Below are positions 8,011-15,703 of a stretch of DNA of 64,000 nucleotides, piece by piece. Both the position numbers and the translations under genes were made by a program. Positions within the stretch are counted from its first letter, which is position 1, and the number at the start of each line of letters is the position of its first letter. The DNA lies in the NCBI RefSeq assembly GCF_052115445.1, contig NZ_JBFRGR010000025.1, forward strand, positions 38,030 through 102,029. The letters are read 5' to 3'. The notes beneath the pieces are model-generated. The model was not told the origin of the DNA and searched no databases. It worked only from the letters and a program-made list of their open reading frames with translations. Source of the DNA: Paenibacillus_E sp052115445. Its GTDB lineage: Bacteria; Bacillota; Bacilli; Paenibacillales; NBRC-103111.

Positions 8011-8751
8011 ATGGGAATAGATGCAAACAAACGTTCGCTAATTAGTAATTTGAAGATTACAGGCAGCTCTACCGCGGCAGGGGGCCTGTATGATCGAATG
8101 AAAATTGTTGGAGAAGGCATCATTGAAGGCGATACGAAATGCCGGCTTCTGAAATGTATCGGAACATTAGAGATGGAAGGTAACTTGCAGGCAAGCGAAG
8201 CGGGCATTGTGGGCACCTTTGCATTGAGGGGAAATGTTCGAAGCGATAGAATGAAAAATTCGGGGACGGTGAGTATCGGTGGTGATGCAGAAATTGGGTC
8301 ATTTACTGGTTCAGGGACGATTGAAGTGAAAGGGCATATGCAAGGCACCAAGATCGCACTTAAAGGGCATATCGCTGCAGGAGGGGATTGCGAAGTCGAT
8401 GTGTTTAATCTAAAGGGAATGTTTGATGTTGGGGGACTCCTGAACGCAGGAGAGATCGACATCAGGCTTTTCCAAGATTCAACGGCGAAAGAGATTGGCG
8501 GCGAGAAAATCAGAATTCGCAAAGCGAGTCTGCTTCATCCGTTTAGCTTGTTCTTCAGACCCTCACCGCATGCCAAGGTAACGGTATCGGTTATTGAAGG
8601 GGATGATATCTACGTGGAGCACACGAGAGCGAAAGTTGTTCGCGGCAACCAAGTTGTCATCGGTCCTGGTTGTGAAGTCGATCTAGTAGAATACAAGGTA
8701 CACTTAGAGAAGAAGAAGGGTGCCATTGTGAAAGAATCACGCAAGTTGTAA
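8011..8751 (+). CDS. bacF: Second bactofilin (YhbF/BacF-like)
   Basis: A 246-residue paralogue of the preceding gene. It has the same beta-helix pattern (GEGIIEGDTKC, GTLEMEGNLQ, GTVSIGGDAEI, GTIEVKGHMQ) and the same C-terminal EGDDIYVEHTRAKVVRGNQVVIGPGCEVDLVEYK block, so the two arose by duplication and probably co-polymerise. ATG 8011 follows GAGAGGAGG. The gap to bacE is 24 bases; no terminator was seen between bacF and the downstream transporter gene. Confidence 0.82.
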   Translation: MGIDANKRSLISNLKITGSSTAAGGLYDRMKIVGEGIIEGDTKCRLLKCIGTLEMEGNLQASEAGIVGTFALRGNVRSDRMKNSGTVSIGGDAEIGSFTGSGTIEVKGHMQGTKIALKGHIAAGGDCEVDVFNLKGMFDVGGLLNAGEIDIRLFQDSTAKEIGGEKIRIRKASLLHPFSLFFRPSPHAKVTVSVIEGDDIYVEHTRAKVVRGNQVVIGPGCEVDLVEYKVHLEKKKGAIVKESRKL

Positions 8752-8805
8752 TAAGTCTGTAAGTGTAGGGTTAGGCGAAAACAAATCGTAAAGGAATGTG
8801 TACGA

Positions 8806-10356
8806 ATGACGAGTTCAAATAATAAAGTAGGCTTCGTCTTAGCAGGTCTACTCTTGGCCATGTTAATGGCATCAATGGATAATACAATTGTTGCCACAGC
8901 GATGGGAACCATTGTAGGAGATCTCGGTGGACTAGATAAGTTTGTATGGGTAACATCGGCCTATATGGTCGCTGAAATGGCGGGTATGCCGATTTTTGGG
9001 AAGTTGTCCGATATGTTCGGACGTAAACGGTTTTTCATTTTTGGATTAATTGTATTCTTGATCGCTTCCATCTTGTGTGGTACGGCAGAAAGCATTGTAC
9101 AGCTTAGTATCTACCGCGCACTGCAAGGGATCGGTGGCGGAGCGCTGATTCCAATTGCGTTCACGATCATGTTTGATACGGTACCCGTCGAGCAACGCGG
9201 GAAGTTAGGCGGTTTGTTCGGTGCGGTATTCGGTTTGTCCAGTATTTTTGGACCGTTGCTTGGCGCCTATATTACGGACTATATTAACTGGCATTGGGTC
9301 TTCTATGTCAATATTCCTCTTGGTATTTTGGCACTAATTTTTATTGCGATCTACTACAAAGAATCACCGATTCATACGAAGCAGAAAATCGACTGGTGGG
9401 GTGCCGCTACGCTTGTTGGTGCCGTTGTCAGCATGATGTTTGCCCTTGAGCTTGGTGGAAATAAATATGCGTGGGATTCCAGCTTAATTATCGGACTGTT
9501 TGCAGCTTTCACTGTGCTAACGATTTGCTTTATCCTCATTGAAAGAAAAGTAATCGAACCAATAATTTCATTCCCGATGTTTAAGAACCGTTTGTTTACG
9601 ACGAGTAATGCTCTTGGATTATTGAGCGGGATGGGCTTTATCACGGCATCTGTGTATATTCCGATTTATATTCAGGGTGTACTTGGCGGAACAGCGACCA
9701 ATTCAGGGCTCGTACTCTTGCCTATGATGGTAGGCTCTGTATTCTCAGCGGTAGGCGGCGGTTTCTTAATGAATAAGATGCCATACCGGAACATTATGAT
9801 GGTCTTTGTTGTCATTCTAGCAGCAGGTATGTTCATGTTGACACAGCTTGAACCGGATACAAGCCGCTTGTATGTGACAATGTGCATGATTGTCGTTGGT
9901 GTGGGTATTGGTGCGAGTTTCTCCGTACTTTCCAATGCAGCGATTCATCACTTTGATCCGTCGCAACGTGGTTCTGTGAATGCAACAGTCTCTTTCGTTC
10001 GTTCCCTAGGTATGACGTTAGGGATTACACTATTCGGAATCATTCAACGGAATGATTTCACAGCGCAGCTCAAGGAAATTTTCGCTGGAAGCGGGCAAGG
10101 CAACATGGCTGACAATCCGGCGTTTAGTGATCCTAGGGTGCTCCTCGCACCTGAAATGCGCGCTCAAATCCCTACACCTGTACTTGATAAAATTACAGCG
10201 GGCTTATCTTCCTCAATTTCATATACATTCATGTGGGCACTGATTCCAACAGCTTTGGCTGTCATAGCAGCAGTTCTCATGAGTAAAGAGCGCTTAACCG
10301 AATCATTGGAGCATAAGCAAGCTGAGCAAGCCGCAGCAGAACTGAAAGGTCAATAG
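8806..10356 (+). CDS. DHA2 family (14-TMS) MFS multidrug exporter
   Basis: A 516-residue membrane protein of the drug:H+ antiporter-2 group (EmrB/LmrB/MdtP-like). Visible signatures are the N-terminal ASMDNTIVATA motif, the loop 2-3 motif GKLSDMFGRKRFF, the RALQGIGGGALIP stretch and motif C-like GLSSIFGPLLGAYI in the fifth helix. The length fits 14 transmembrane helices. Substrate cannot be told from sequence; toxic organic cations or antibiotics are usual for the family. ATG 8806 is 54 bases after bacF and the gene ends at a strong hairpin shared with the convergent regulator. Confidence 0.87.
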   Translation: MTSSNNKVGFVLAGLLLAMLMASMDNTIVATAMGTIVGDLGGLDKFVWVTSAYMVAEMAGMPIFGKLSDMFGRKRFFIFGLIVFLIASILCGTAESIVQLSIYRALQGIGGGALIPIAFTIMFDTVPVEQRGKLGGLFGAVFGLSSIFGPLLGAYITDYINWHWVFYVNIPLGILALIFIAIYYKESPIHTKQKIDWWGAATLVGAVVSMMFALELGGNKYAWDSSLIIGLFAAFTVLTICFILIERKVIEPIISFPMFKNRLFTTSNALGLLSGMGFITASVYIPIYIQGVLGGTATNSGLVLLPMMVGSVFSAVGGGFLMNKMPYRNIMMVFVVILAAGMFMLTQLEPDTSRLYVTMCMIVVGVGIGASFSVLSNAAIHHFDPSQRGSVNATVSFVRSLGMTLGITLFGIIQRNDFTAQLKEIFAGSGQGNMADNPAFSDPRVLLAPEMRAQIPTPVLDKITAGLSSSISYTFMWALIPTALAVIAAVLMSKERLTESLEHKQAEQAAAELKGQ

Positions 10357-10361
10357 AAAGA

Positions 10362-10402
10362 GGCCTCATCCAAGTAGGATTTCTACTGGATGAGGCTTTT
10401 TC
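10362..10402. terminator. Terminator between convergent genes
   Basis: A long stem (GCCTCATCCAAGTAG with CTACTGGATGAGGC, loop GATTT) followed by five T on the plus strand. The A-rich left side would also give T residues on the minus strand, so it may also serve the convergent regulator gene at 10434. Confidence 0.85.
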
Positions 10403-10433
10403 ATGACCTGCGTGATGGATTCCTAAACTAAGC

Positions 10434-11147
10434 TTAAGCGTAAGACTCCTTAATAACAGGCTCCGTCAATTTATATCCGACGTTGCGGATGGTCATGATA
10501 TATTCGGGGTGACGTGCATTTTGCTCTATCTTGTCACGGAGATGAGAGATATGGACATCAACGATGCGCGTATCCCCGAGGAAGTGATAGTCCCAGACGC
10601 CGTGAAGCAGCTGTTGTCGACTAAGCACTTTCCCACGATGTTTGCAGAGGAATAGAAGCAATTCAAACTCTTTCGGTGTCAACTCGATTGGAGCGCCATT
10701 CATCGTCACTTCGCGTTGCTCGGCTTTGACGGAGATTTGGCCGATGGCAATCGGTGCTTCTTCCGTCGTAGAAGGCAGGGTCTGGATACGGCGATGAATC
10801 GCTTGAATGCGAGAGACGAGCTCTAGCGGTGAGAAGGGCTTCGTCATGTAATCATCTGCACCGTTGTCCAAACCTGCAATTTTATCGGTAAGATCCTGCA
10901 TAGCCGTTAACATAATAATCGGAACAAGGTTATTCTGGCTTCTCAGCTTGCGGCATACTTGTAAGCCGTCCATTTTGGGCAGCATGAGATCAAGGACAAT
11001 GAGATCAGGGCGGAAAGATTGAATAGCACCGAAGACAGCTTCTCCGTCGAACACGCAGTGTACTTCGAATCCGGCAAGCTTCAAGTTAAATTCAATCAGC
11101 ATGGAGATGGAAGGTTCGTCATCAACAATTAGAATTTTCTTTTTCAT
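10434..11147 (-). CDS. OmpR/PhoP-type response regulator (orphan)
   Basis: A 237-residue two-domain regulator. The receiver has the acidic pair D9-D10, phosphoacceptor D53 (LIVLDLMLPKMDG), the conserved T in MLTAMQD and K in YMTKPFSP. The C-terminal winged helix (ELTPKEFELLLFLCKHRGKVLSRQQLL...DTRIVDVHISHLRDKIE) closely resembles Bacillus PhoP. No histidine kinase gene lies beside it, so its partner is elsewhere or it is a true orphan. It is transcribed divergently from trmL; a three-copy 11-bp TTAA repeat in the shared upstream region looks like a PhoP-type box and suggests autoregulation. Confidence 0.9.
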   Translation of the reverse strand: MKKKILIVDDEPSISMLIEFNLKLAGFEVHCVFDGEAVFGAIQSFRPDLIVLDLMLPKMDGLQVCRKLRSQNNLVPIIMLTAMQDLTDKIAGLDNGADDYMTKPFSPLELVSRIQAIHRRIQTLPSTTEEAPIAIGQISVKAEQREVTMNGAPIELTPKEFELLLFLCKHRGKVLSRQQLLHGVWDYHFLGDTRIVDVHISHLRDKIEQNARHPEYIMTIRNVGYKLTEPVIKESYA

Positions 11148-11209
11148 TTTAGGTATGCTCCTTTTAATGAAGGATATCTCTAGTATGACGTACCTCTATC
11201 ATCGCGATA

Positions 11210-11242
11210 TTAAGATAAAGTTAACGCTGTGTTAAATTGCAT
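11210..11242. promoter_or_regulatory. PhoP-box-like triple direct repeat
   Basis: TTAAG, TTAAC and TTAAA begin at 11210, 11221 and 11232, exactly 11 bases apart. PhoP of Bacillus binds TT(A/T/C)ACA-like repeats with this 11-base period. The repeats lie 63 bases upstream of the minus-strand PhoP-like regulator gene and just before the trmL promoter. Confidence 0.5.
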
Positions 11243-11254
11243 TCCAGAACAGGT

Positions 11255-11260
11255 TATAAT
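11255..11260 (+). promoter_or_regulatory. Candidate -10 of the trmL promoter
   Basis: A perfect TATAAT 30 bases before the trmL start. The region 17 bases upstream (TTAAAT) is a poor -35 and falls inside the 11-bp repeat, consistent with control by a bound regulator. Confidence 0.4.
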
Positions 11261-11289
11261 AGGATAGAGAATGAGGTGAATGAATAGAG

Positions 11290-11754
11290 ATGGCTTTTCA
11301 TATTGTATTAGTAGAACCTGAGATTCCTGCGAACACAGGCAATATTTCTCGCACATGTGCGGCAACAGGTGCTCATCTTCATTTGGTGAGACCACTTGGC
11401 TTTGACACCGATGATAAGACCCTGAAGCGAGCTGGCTTAGATTACTGGCATTCGGTGAAGATTCACTACCACGATTCTTTCGATGAGGTTATGGCAGCGT
11501 ATGAGGGGCATAGATTCTTCTTTGCGTCGACAAAAGCAAGCAAACGTTACTCTGATTTTGCTTTCCAAGATGGCGATTTCTTCGTGTTTGGTAAAGAGAC
11601 CAAGGGGCTGCCAGAGGAGCTGCTGCGTCAGCATCCGGATACCTTAATCCGTTTGCCAATGTCCGACGCGGTAAGATCCTTAAATCTTTCCAACTCTGCA
11701 GCTATTATTTTATATGAGGGATTACGCCAGACAGGGTTTGTAGGTCTCGAGTAG
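11290..11754 (+). CDS. trmL: tRNA (cytidine/uridine(34)-2'-O)-methyltransferase TrmL
   Basis: A 154-residue SPOUT (alpha/beta knot) methyltransferase that methylates the wobble ribose of tRNA-Leu isoacceptors. Characteristic blocks are HIVLVEPEIPANTGNISRTCAATG at the N terminus, HLVRPLGF, the RAGLDYW segment, FGKETKGLP and the knot motif RLPMSDAVRSLNLSNSAAI. Length and motifs match the minimal TrmL/CspR type. ATG 11290 has GAGGTG upstream. It is divergent from the PhoP-like regulator. A further 190 bases before the next gene hold no recognisable gene, only a short open frame reading LDMEMLVDVKLPEV that may be a relic. Confidence 0.93.
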   Translation: MAFHIVLVEPEIPANTGNISRTCAATGAHLHLVRPLGFDTDDKTLKRAGLDYWHSVKIHYHDSFDEVMAAYEGHRFFFASTKASKRYSDFAFQDGDFFVFGKETKGLPEELLRQHPDTLIRLPMSDAVRSLNLSNSAAIILYEGLRQTGFVGLE

Positions 11755-11945
11755 GGGGACTTACATCCTATGTTTATTGGTGCTCGACCGACATATTTGA
11801 CAAGAAAAGAAAGTTTTTAGGGCTTTAGCAGAAGGAATTTCATGATTCACGGCGAATAGTATCGGTAAGCTCGATATGGAAATGTTGGTCGATGTGAAAT
11901 TACCGGAAGTGTAGAAAACGTCTGGGAAAAGAGAGGTGAAGTCCT

Positions 11946-12203
11946 ATGATGAAGCCAGCTGGAGTCGTACGTAAAGTCGATCAATTGGGACGAATCGTAT
12001 TACCTAAATCGTTAAGAAAGCGGTACCAGATGAACGAGGGAGATCCTGTAGAAATTCTAGTACAGGGTGACCATATCATTCTCGAGAGATATCGTCCGAA
12101 ATGTGTGTTCTGCGGTAGCATGGAAAGTGTCAGTGAATTCAAAGATCGTTATATTTGCGGCGTTTGTGTAACTGAAATGAACCTGCTTAAGGCGAGAGCC
12201 TAG
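11946..12203 (+). CDS. AbrB-family regulator with Cys-rich (zinc-ribbon-like) tail
   Basis: An 85-residue protein. Residues about 4-50 are an AbrB/SpoVT swapped-hairpin DNA-binding domain (GVVRKVDQLGRIVLPKSLRKRYQMNEGDPVEILVQGDHIILERY). Instead of the usual AbrB multimerisation domain it ends in two CxxC pairs (CVFC...CGVC), which look like a small zinc ribbon. Proteins of this type act as transition-state or developmental regulators; the target is unknown. ATG 11946 or 11949 may be the start (GAGGTG lies 8-11 bases upstream). A terminator follows closely, so it is probably monocistronic. Confidence 0.85.
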   Translation: MMKPAGVVRKVDQLGRIVLPKSLRKRYQMNEGDPVEILVQGDHIILERYRPKCVFCGSMESVSEFKDRYICGVCVTEMNLLKARA

Positions 12204-12218
12204 TAGTTAAAAAAAAGA

Positions 12219-12262
12219 AAAAGCATCGCTTCCTCCAAGTGGAGAAGGCGATGCTTTTTTTC
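12219..12262. terminator. Bidirectional terminator
   Basis: Stem AAAGCATCGC with GCGATGCTTT around an inner CTCC/GGAG hairpin, followed by T on the plus strand and preceded by A-rich sequence that gives T on the minus strand. It closes the AbrB-like gene and the convergent small ORF. Confidence 0.88.
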
Positions 12263-12267
12263 TTGGC

Positions 12268-12375
12268 TTATAGGCCTTTTGTTTTGTCCTCGTTATAGGA
12301 AGCCGTCAACATAGCAACGATGAATAATAGAAAAACGGAATTAACGAGCCAAAATGTTGTGGATAAACCGAACAT
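12268..12375 (-). CDS. Small membrane peptide, 35 residues
   Basis: ATG at 12375 on the minus strand is preceded by a perfect AGGAGGTG (plus-strand 12380-12387), among the best ribosome binding sites in the window. The peptide starts MFGLSTTFWLVNSVFLL, continues with a hydrophobic span to about residue 25 and ends in a charged tail NEDKTKGL. One membrane helix with a short hydrophilic tail is predicted. I do not recognise a family. It ends six bases before the bidirectional terminator, so it is a complete transcription unit. Function unknown; the strong translation signal is the main argument that it is real. Confidence 0.7.
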   Translation of the reverse strand: MFGLSTTFWLVNSVFLLFIVAMLTASYNEDKTKGL

Positions 12376-12516
12376 TGCTGCACCTCCTAAAGTTTTCGGC
12401 AGAAAACTGACTTCGTAAGCATCCCCTATAGGGTTAAACGTTTATTTTGCATAGTTAACGCTTATTATACCCAACCATCTCCAAAAAAGAAACGAATATT
12501 GTGTGAATAATTTGGG

Positions 12517-13590
12517 TCATTTGAAAAACAAGAAGTTCGTAGCAAGCGGACGGAGTCTACCATCCGAAGGGCGATTGATCACGCTGCCACCCCAGACCAG
12601 CGTGGTTGAGCCGCCGCCATCCAAGTTATAAGCATCCACCACGCCTAGTTGCTGCATTTTATCCTGCAGTTCAGCAAGCGTAGCGCCTGAGTTGCCGCTC
12701 TCATCGTAGCCATCCGTGACAAGGAATAAGAGCTGGTCATGCTTATAGTTGGCCATCACGGTTCGAGCTGCTCTTGCTGGTGAGCTTTGCCATTGATACG
12801 GGATGGACGTCTTGCTGCCGTTTTTCATCAGCACAGGAACGAAGGTCGAACCCATCAGCGGATTCAGCTTATCGAGCTCCGATTGTGAGCTGAATTTGCC
12901 GCCAATCAGCTTGCGATCTTTGTTCAAGCCGATGAAGGCTGTATCATTGTTGGTGGGGAAGAAGCCGTTGACATATTTCCCGTTCATCACGGTTGTGTCG
13001 AGCGGATAGCGTTTACCGCGGTTATCGTCCGCGAAGCCGCCAGCATTAATGCCAACAACAGCGCCATAGCGCGAAGCTGCGGCCAAAGTCGTTTCACTGG
13101 AGCCGAGCTTATCATTCCCCAATACGAGCTTGATGGCTTTATCGCTTTTGAGGTTCACTTTAAGAGCATAACCTGAATAATGTTTTTCATTCAAAGCGAA
13201 TAGCTGAATGTCGATATTGCCAGAGGTGGCTTGACGGATCGGACTGCCAAGCTTAGCTGTAATCCGTGCATCATAGATAAGTCCGGGTTTGGCGATTTGG
13301 GAAGCTGCGCTTTGGAGCATAGCGGTAACTTCTGCCGTGCTCTTCTCGTACAGCTGGAAATACTGCTGAATAACGGTTTTCGTTTGGACCGCATCCGAAT
13401 TCGCCTGTGTCAACAGGCTGTTAAGAGTGGTCGTCTCTTGCGCTAGATTGATCGGTGTTGAAGTAACTGGAGACTTCACTGGGATGGAAATATCCAGGGA
13501 GACGAAGAGCAGCCAAATCAGCATACCTAGAAAAGGTGCGCAGGCCAGCAACATAACACGATTGATTTGCTGAAACGAATTCGCTGTCAT
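12517..13590 (-). CDS. Phosphodiester glycosidase (NAGPA domain) membrane-anchored protein
   Basis: A 357-residue protein with one N-terminal membrane segment (about residues 12-33) and a C-terminal phosphodiester-glycosidase domain related to the mammalian uncovering enzyme. Typical strings are AVVGINAGGFAD, the FIGLN..LIGG region, ARAARTVMANYKHDQLLFLVTDGYDES and YNLDGGGSTTLVWGG. Bacterial members are extracytoplasmic, and some process exopolysaccharide or wall sugar-phosphate linkages. Its ATG overlaps the stop of the preceding coiled-coil gene by one base (TAATG), so the two are translationally coupled and probably form one complex. A role next to a sugar-responsive YesMN system is inferred. 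Confidence 0.85.
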   Translation of the reverse strand: MTANSFQQINRVMLLACAPFLGMLIWLLFVSLDISIPVKSPVTSTPINLAQETTTLNSLLTQANSDAVQTKTVIQQYFQLYEKSTAEVTAMLQSAASQIAKPGLIYDARITAKLGSPIRQATSGNIDIQLFALNEKHYSGYALKVNLKSDKAIKLVLGNDKLGSSETTLAAASRYGAVVGINAGGFADDNRGKRYPLDTTVMNGKYVNGFFPTNNDTAFIGLNKDRKLIGGKFSSQSELDKLNPLMGSTFVPVLMKNGSKTSIPYQWQSSPARAARTVMANYKHDQLLFLVTDGYDESGNSGATLAELQDKMQQLGVVDAYNLDGGGSTTLVWGGSVINRPSDGRLRPLATNFLFFK

Positions 13591-14021
13591 TATTTCAACA
13601 CATCCAGATTTTTGGTCAGCTCATCTAGCTTCTTCTTGACGTCTGCGAGCTGGGTATAAAGTTGATTACTATTATCGGTCTTGCTGTTAGCGCTATCCTT
13701 GGTGAATGCCAGTAATTCATTCAATGAATCTACCTTGGCTTGCAAAGTCTTCATATCGGTAGATACACTATCCTTCAACTGAGAGACTTGATTCTGATAA
13801 TCTTGCTGAATAACTTGTAATTGCTGCTGGGTTTGCTGTGCGATATCGGTCGATATTTGTTGCCTCAGATGTTCAGTGTACATCATCGTAGCTGTTACTC
13901 CGACTGCGATCAGCATGACCCAACCCACGAATAGGAAGACATACGTTTTCTTCTTGACCCGGGTTGCTTTCGACGTGCGGGGAAAAGAATTCGCCGTTGC
14001 GCTCTCTATGGGCATACTCAT
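13590..14021 (-). CDS. Single-pass membrane protein with extracytoplasmic coiled coil
   Basis: A 143-residue protein: basic N terminus (TRVKKK), a membrane helix near residues 28-46, then about 90 residues of heptad-like Gln/Leu/Asp-rich coiled coil (TQQQLQVIQQDYQNQVSQLKD, LADVKKKLDELTKNLD). The start is ATG 14021, three codons inside the longest frame, because AGAGGTG lies directly upstream at good spacing. It is coupled by a one-base overlap to the phosphodiester glycosidase, which also has an N-terminal membrane anchor. No enzymatic motif is present; a scaffold or partner for the glycosidase is the likely role. Confidence 0.75.
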   Translation of the reverse strand: MSMPIESATANSFPRTSKATRVKKKTYVFLFVGWVMLIAVGVTATMMYTEHLRQQISTDIAQQTQQQLQVIQQDYQNQVSQLKDSVSTDMKTLQAKVDSLNELLAFTKDSANSKTDNSNQLYTQLADVKKKLDELTKNLDVLK

Positions 14022-14073
14022 GAAAATCACCTCTGACTACTAGTATAGCATATTCCATTATTTTCTCGGAACT

Positions 14074-15702
14074 TTAGATAGAATTCGCCGTTTTTCGATA
14101 CTCACCTGGGGTAATACCCGACATTTTTTTGAAAACTTTGCTGAAATACTTCTCATCCTGATAACCAACCATCTCAGCAACCTGGGAAATGCGAAGATTC
14201 GGATTGCAGAGCAGCACCTTGGCCTTGCTCATCCGAATTTGTCCTAAGTAATCAGAGAGATTGACGCTAAACTCCTGTTTGAATTTGCGCGAGATGTACT
14301 CGCGGCTAAGATAAAACCGACTGGCAATATCCGCAAGCGAAATATCCTCGTGATAATGCTTTTCGAGAAAGCTAGCGATTTCGAAAATGACATTGTTATC
14401 TTTATGCTGGCTCTCCAGATGGAGCTTGGACACTTGAATGAGGCTGCGGGTCAGCTCTTGCTGCCAGAGGGTTAGGGACAATAGGCCTTTCTCGTCAAGG
14501 GTAATAATCGCGGCTGCGTTATCTTCAAGAAGTAACGGCTGTATGTCTTCCTCACGGCTATCCGGAATCAATTGCTGGATCCAACGGCGCATCATCACCC
14601 GATATTCCCCCCACCAGTGCTCGAGCTGCGCAGGTGTAATGACATCACAACTTTTGATGGCATCCATCAAGTGCTGAACGATATACTGGATTTGCTCGAC
14701 ATTTCCACTGCGCAGGGCAAGATGAATTTGCTCATCAAATTGATGAAAAGTTAACGTTTGTTGAGATCCCTTGCTCGGGAGCCAGTTGGTATGAATCCAC
14801 GTTTCTTTGGTTGTCAGGTTACGCTGCCGCAAGGCGTCTCGAGCCTCCTGATAGGATAGCTTCAATTGAATAGGGAAGCTGTGGCAACTTCCAATCCCGA
14901 AATCTACTCTGGCATGCAAGGCGGTGCGAATACCATCATTAATGGTTGCCAACAGTTCTTCTGCCATGGCTGGCGCCGCCCAGATGAAGAGCACAATTTC
15001 ATTCGAATTGTGCAAGTGCCGGAAGGCATAGCCGCGCTTATGCGGAACAAGAAATTCATTGCAAATATTAATCAGAGAAAAGAGAAGGAGATCGATATTT
15101 TGACTGAATTTATTTTTAATACTAGCTTCCATCGTATCTAAAGAGAGAATCGCAACACGGCAGCTTGCAACACTTCGGGATAAATGCAGCTCACGCTCCA
15201 GTTGGTCAGCCACTGGCTCATAGGTAGTAGGCTCGGCTATTAACGCGGAAAGCAGCTTATCCCAGTAAATAGGCTTGAATTGGTTAACCTCGATATTCAG
15301 CTCGCGATTGGCATGCCTCTGCTCCTCATCTTTGAGCCAAGTTTGAATCGCTTTGTCCAAAGCTTCGTTCAATTGATCCGGATCTATCGGCTTCAAAATA
15401 TAATCCGTCCCACCATACTTCACAGTGTGCCGCAGTAAAGAGAAGTCGTCGTGACCGCTGATGACAATGGTCTTGGCGTCAGGCGCATGGCGATGCAGCC
15501 ATTCAAGAAGCTTGACGCCGTTCATAATGGGCATCATCATATCGGTCATAATAATCTCCGGATGTTCACTGCTTACCAGGGCAGTCGCAGCTTCTCCATC
15601 GGACGCTTCTAGGATGGTATCGATCCCGTATTGCTTCCAATTCACCAGTAGTCGGATGGCATCGCGCACGTGCTTCTCATCATCTACGAGTAGTACTTTC
15701 AT
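14074..15702 (-). CDS. YesN-type response regulator (receiver + AraC helix-turn-helix)
   Basis: A 542-residue regulator: receiver domain (acidic D7-D8, phosphoacceptor D54 in IIMTDMMMPIMNG, lysine in YILKPID), a long middle region of about 300 residues, and a C-terminal AraC/XylS double helix-turn-helix (HYHEDISLADIASRFYLSREYISRKFKQEFS...VAEMVGYQDEKYFSKVFKKMSGITPGEYR). It follows the sensor kinase with one base between the genes. Proteins of this class activate nearby ABC sugar-transport operons; the divergent permease-permease-binding protein genes at 17.7-20.9 kb are the obvious targets. The island promoter module found at 26-47 kb is absent upstream of them, so this regulator probably recognises a different site. 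Confidence 0.92.
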   Translation of the reverse strand: MKVLLVDDEKHVRDAIRLLVNWKQYGIDTILEASDGEAATALVSSEHPEIIMTDMMMPIMNGVKLLEWLHRHAPDAKTIVISGHDDFSLLRHTVKYGGTDYILKPIDPDQLNEALDKAIQTWLKDEEQRHANRELNIEVNQFKPIYWDKLLSALIAEPTTYEPVADQLERELHLSRSVASCRVAILSLDTMEASIKNKFSQNIDLLLFSLINICNEFLVPHKRGYAFRHLHNSNEIVLFIWAAPAMAEELLATINDGIRTALHARVDFGIGSCHSFPIQLKLSYQEARDALRQRNLTTKETWIHTNWLPSKGSQQTLTFHQFDEQIHLALRSGNVEQIQYIVQHLMDAIKSCDVITPAQLEHWWGEYRVMMRRWIQQLIPDSREEDIQPLLLEDNAAAIITLDEKGLLSLTLWQQELTRSLIQVSKLHLESQHKDNNVIFEIASFLEKHYHEDISLADIASRFYLSREYISRKFKQEFSVNLSDYLGQIRMSKAKVLLCNPNLRISQVAEMVGYQDEKYFSKVFKKMSGITPGEYRKTANSI

Positions 15703-15703
15703 A

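Noticed and set aside
7845..8522. 225-codon minus-strand frame opposite bacF
   Set aside because: Ser/Pro-rich shadow of the bactofilin repeats, no start signal.
11860..11914. Gene remnant reading LDMEMLVDVKLPEV
   Set aside because: Too short and without a start; noted only as a possible relic.
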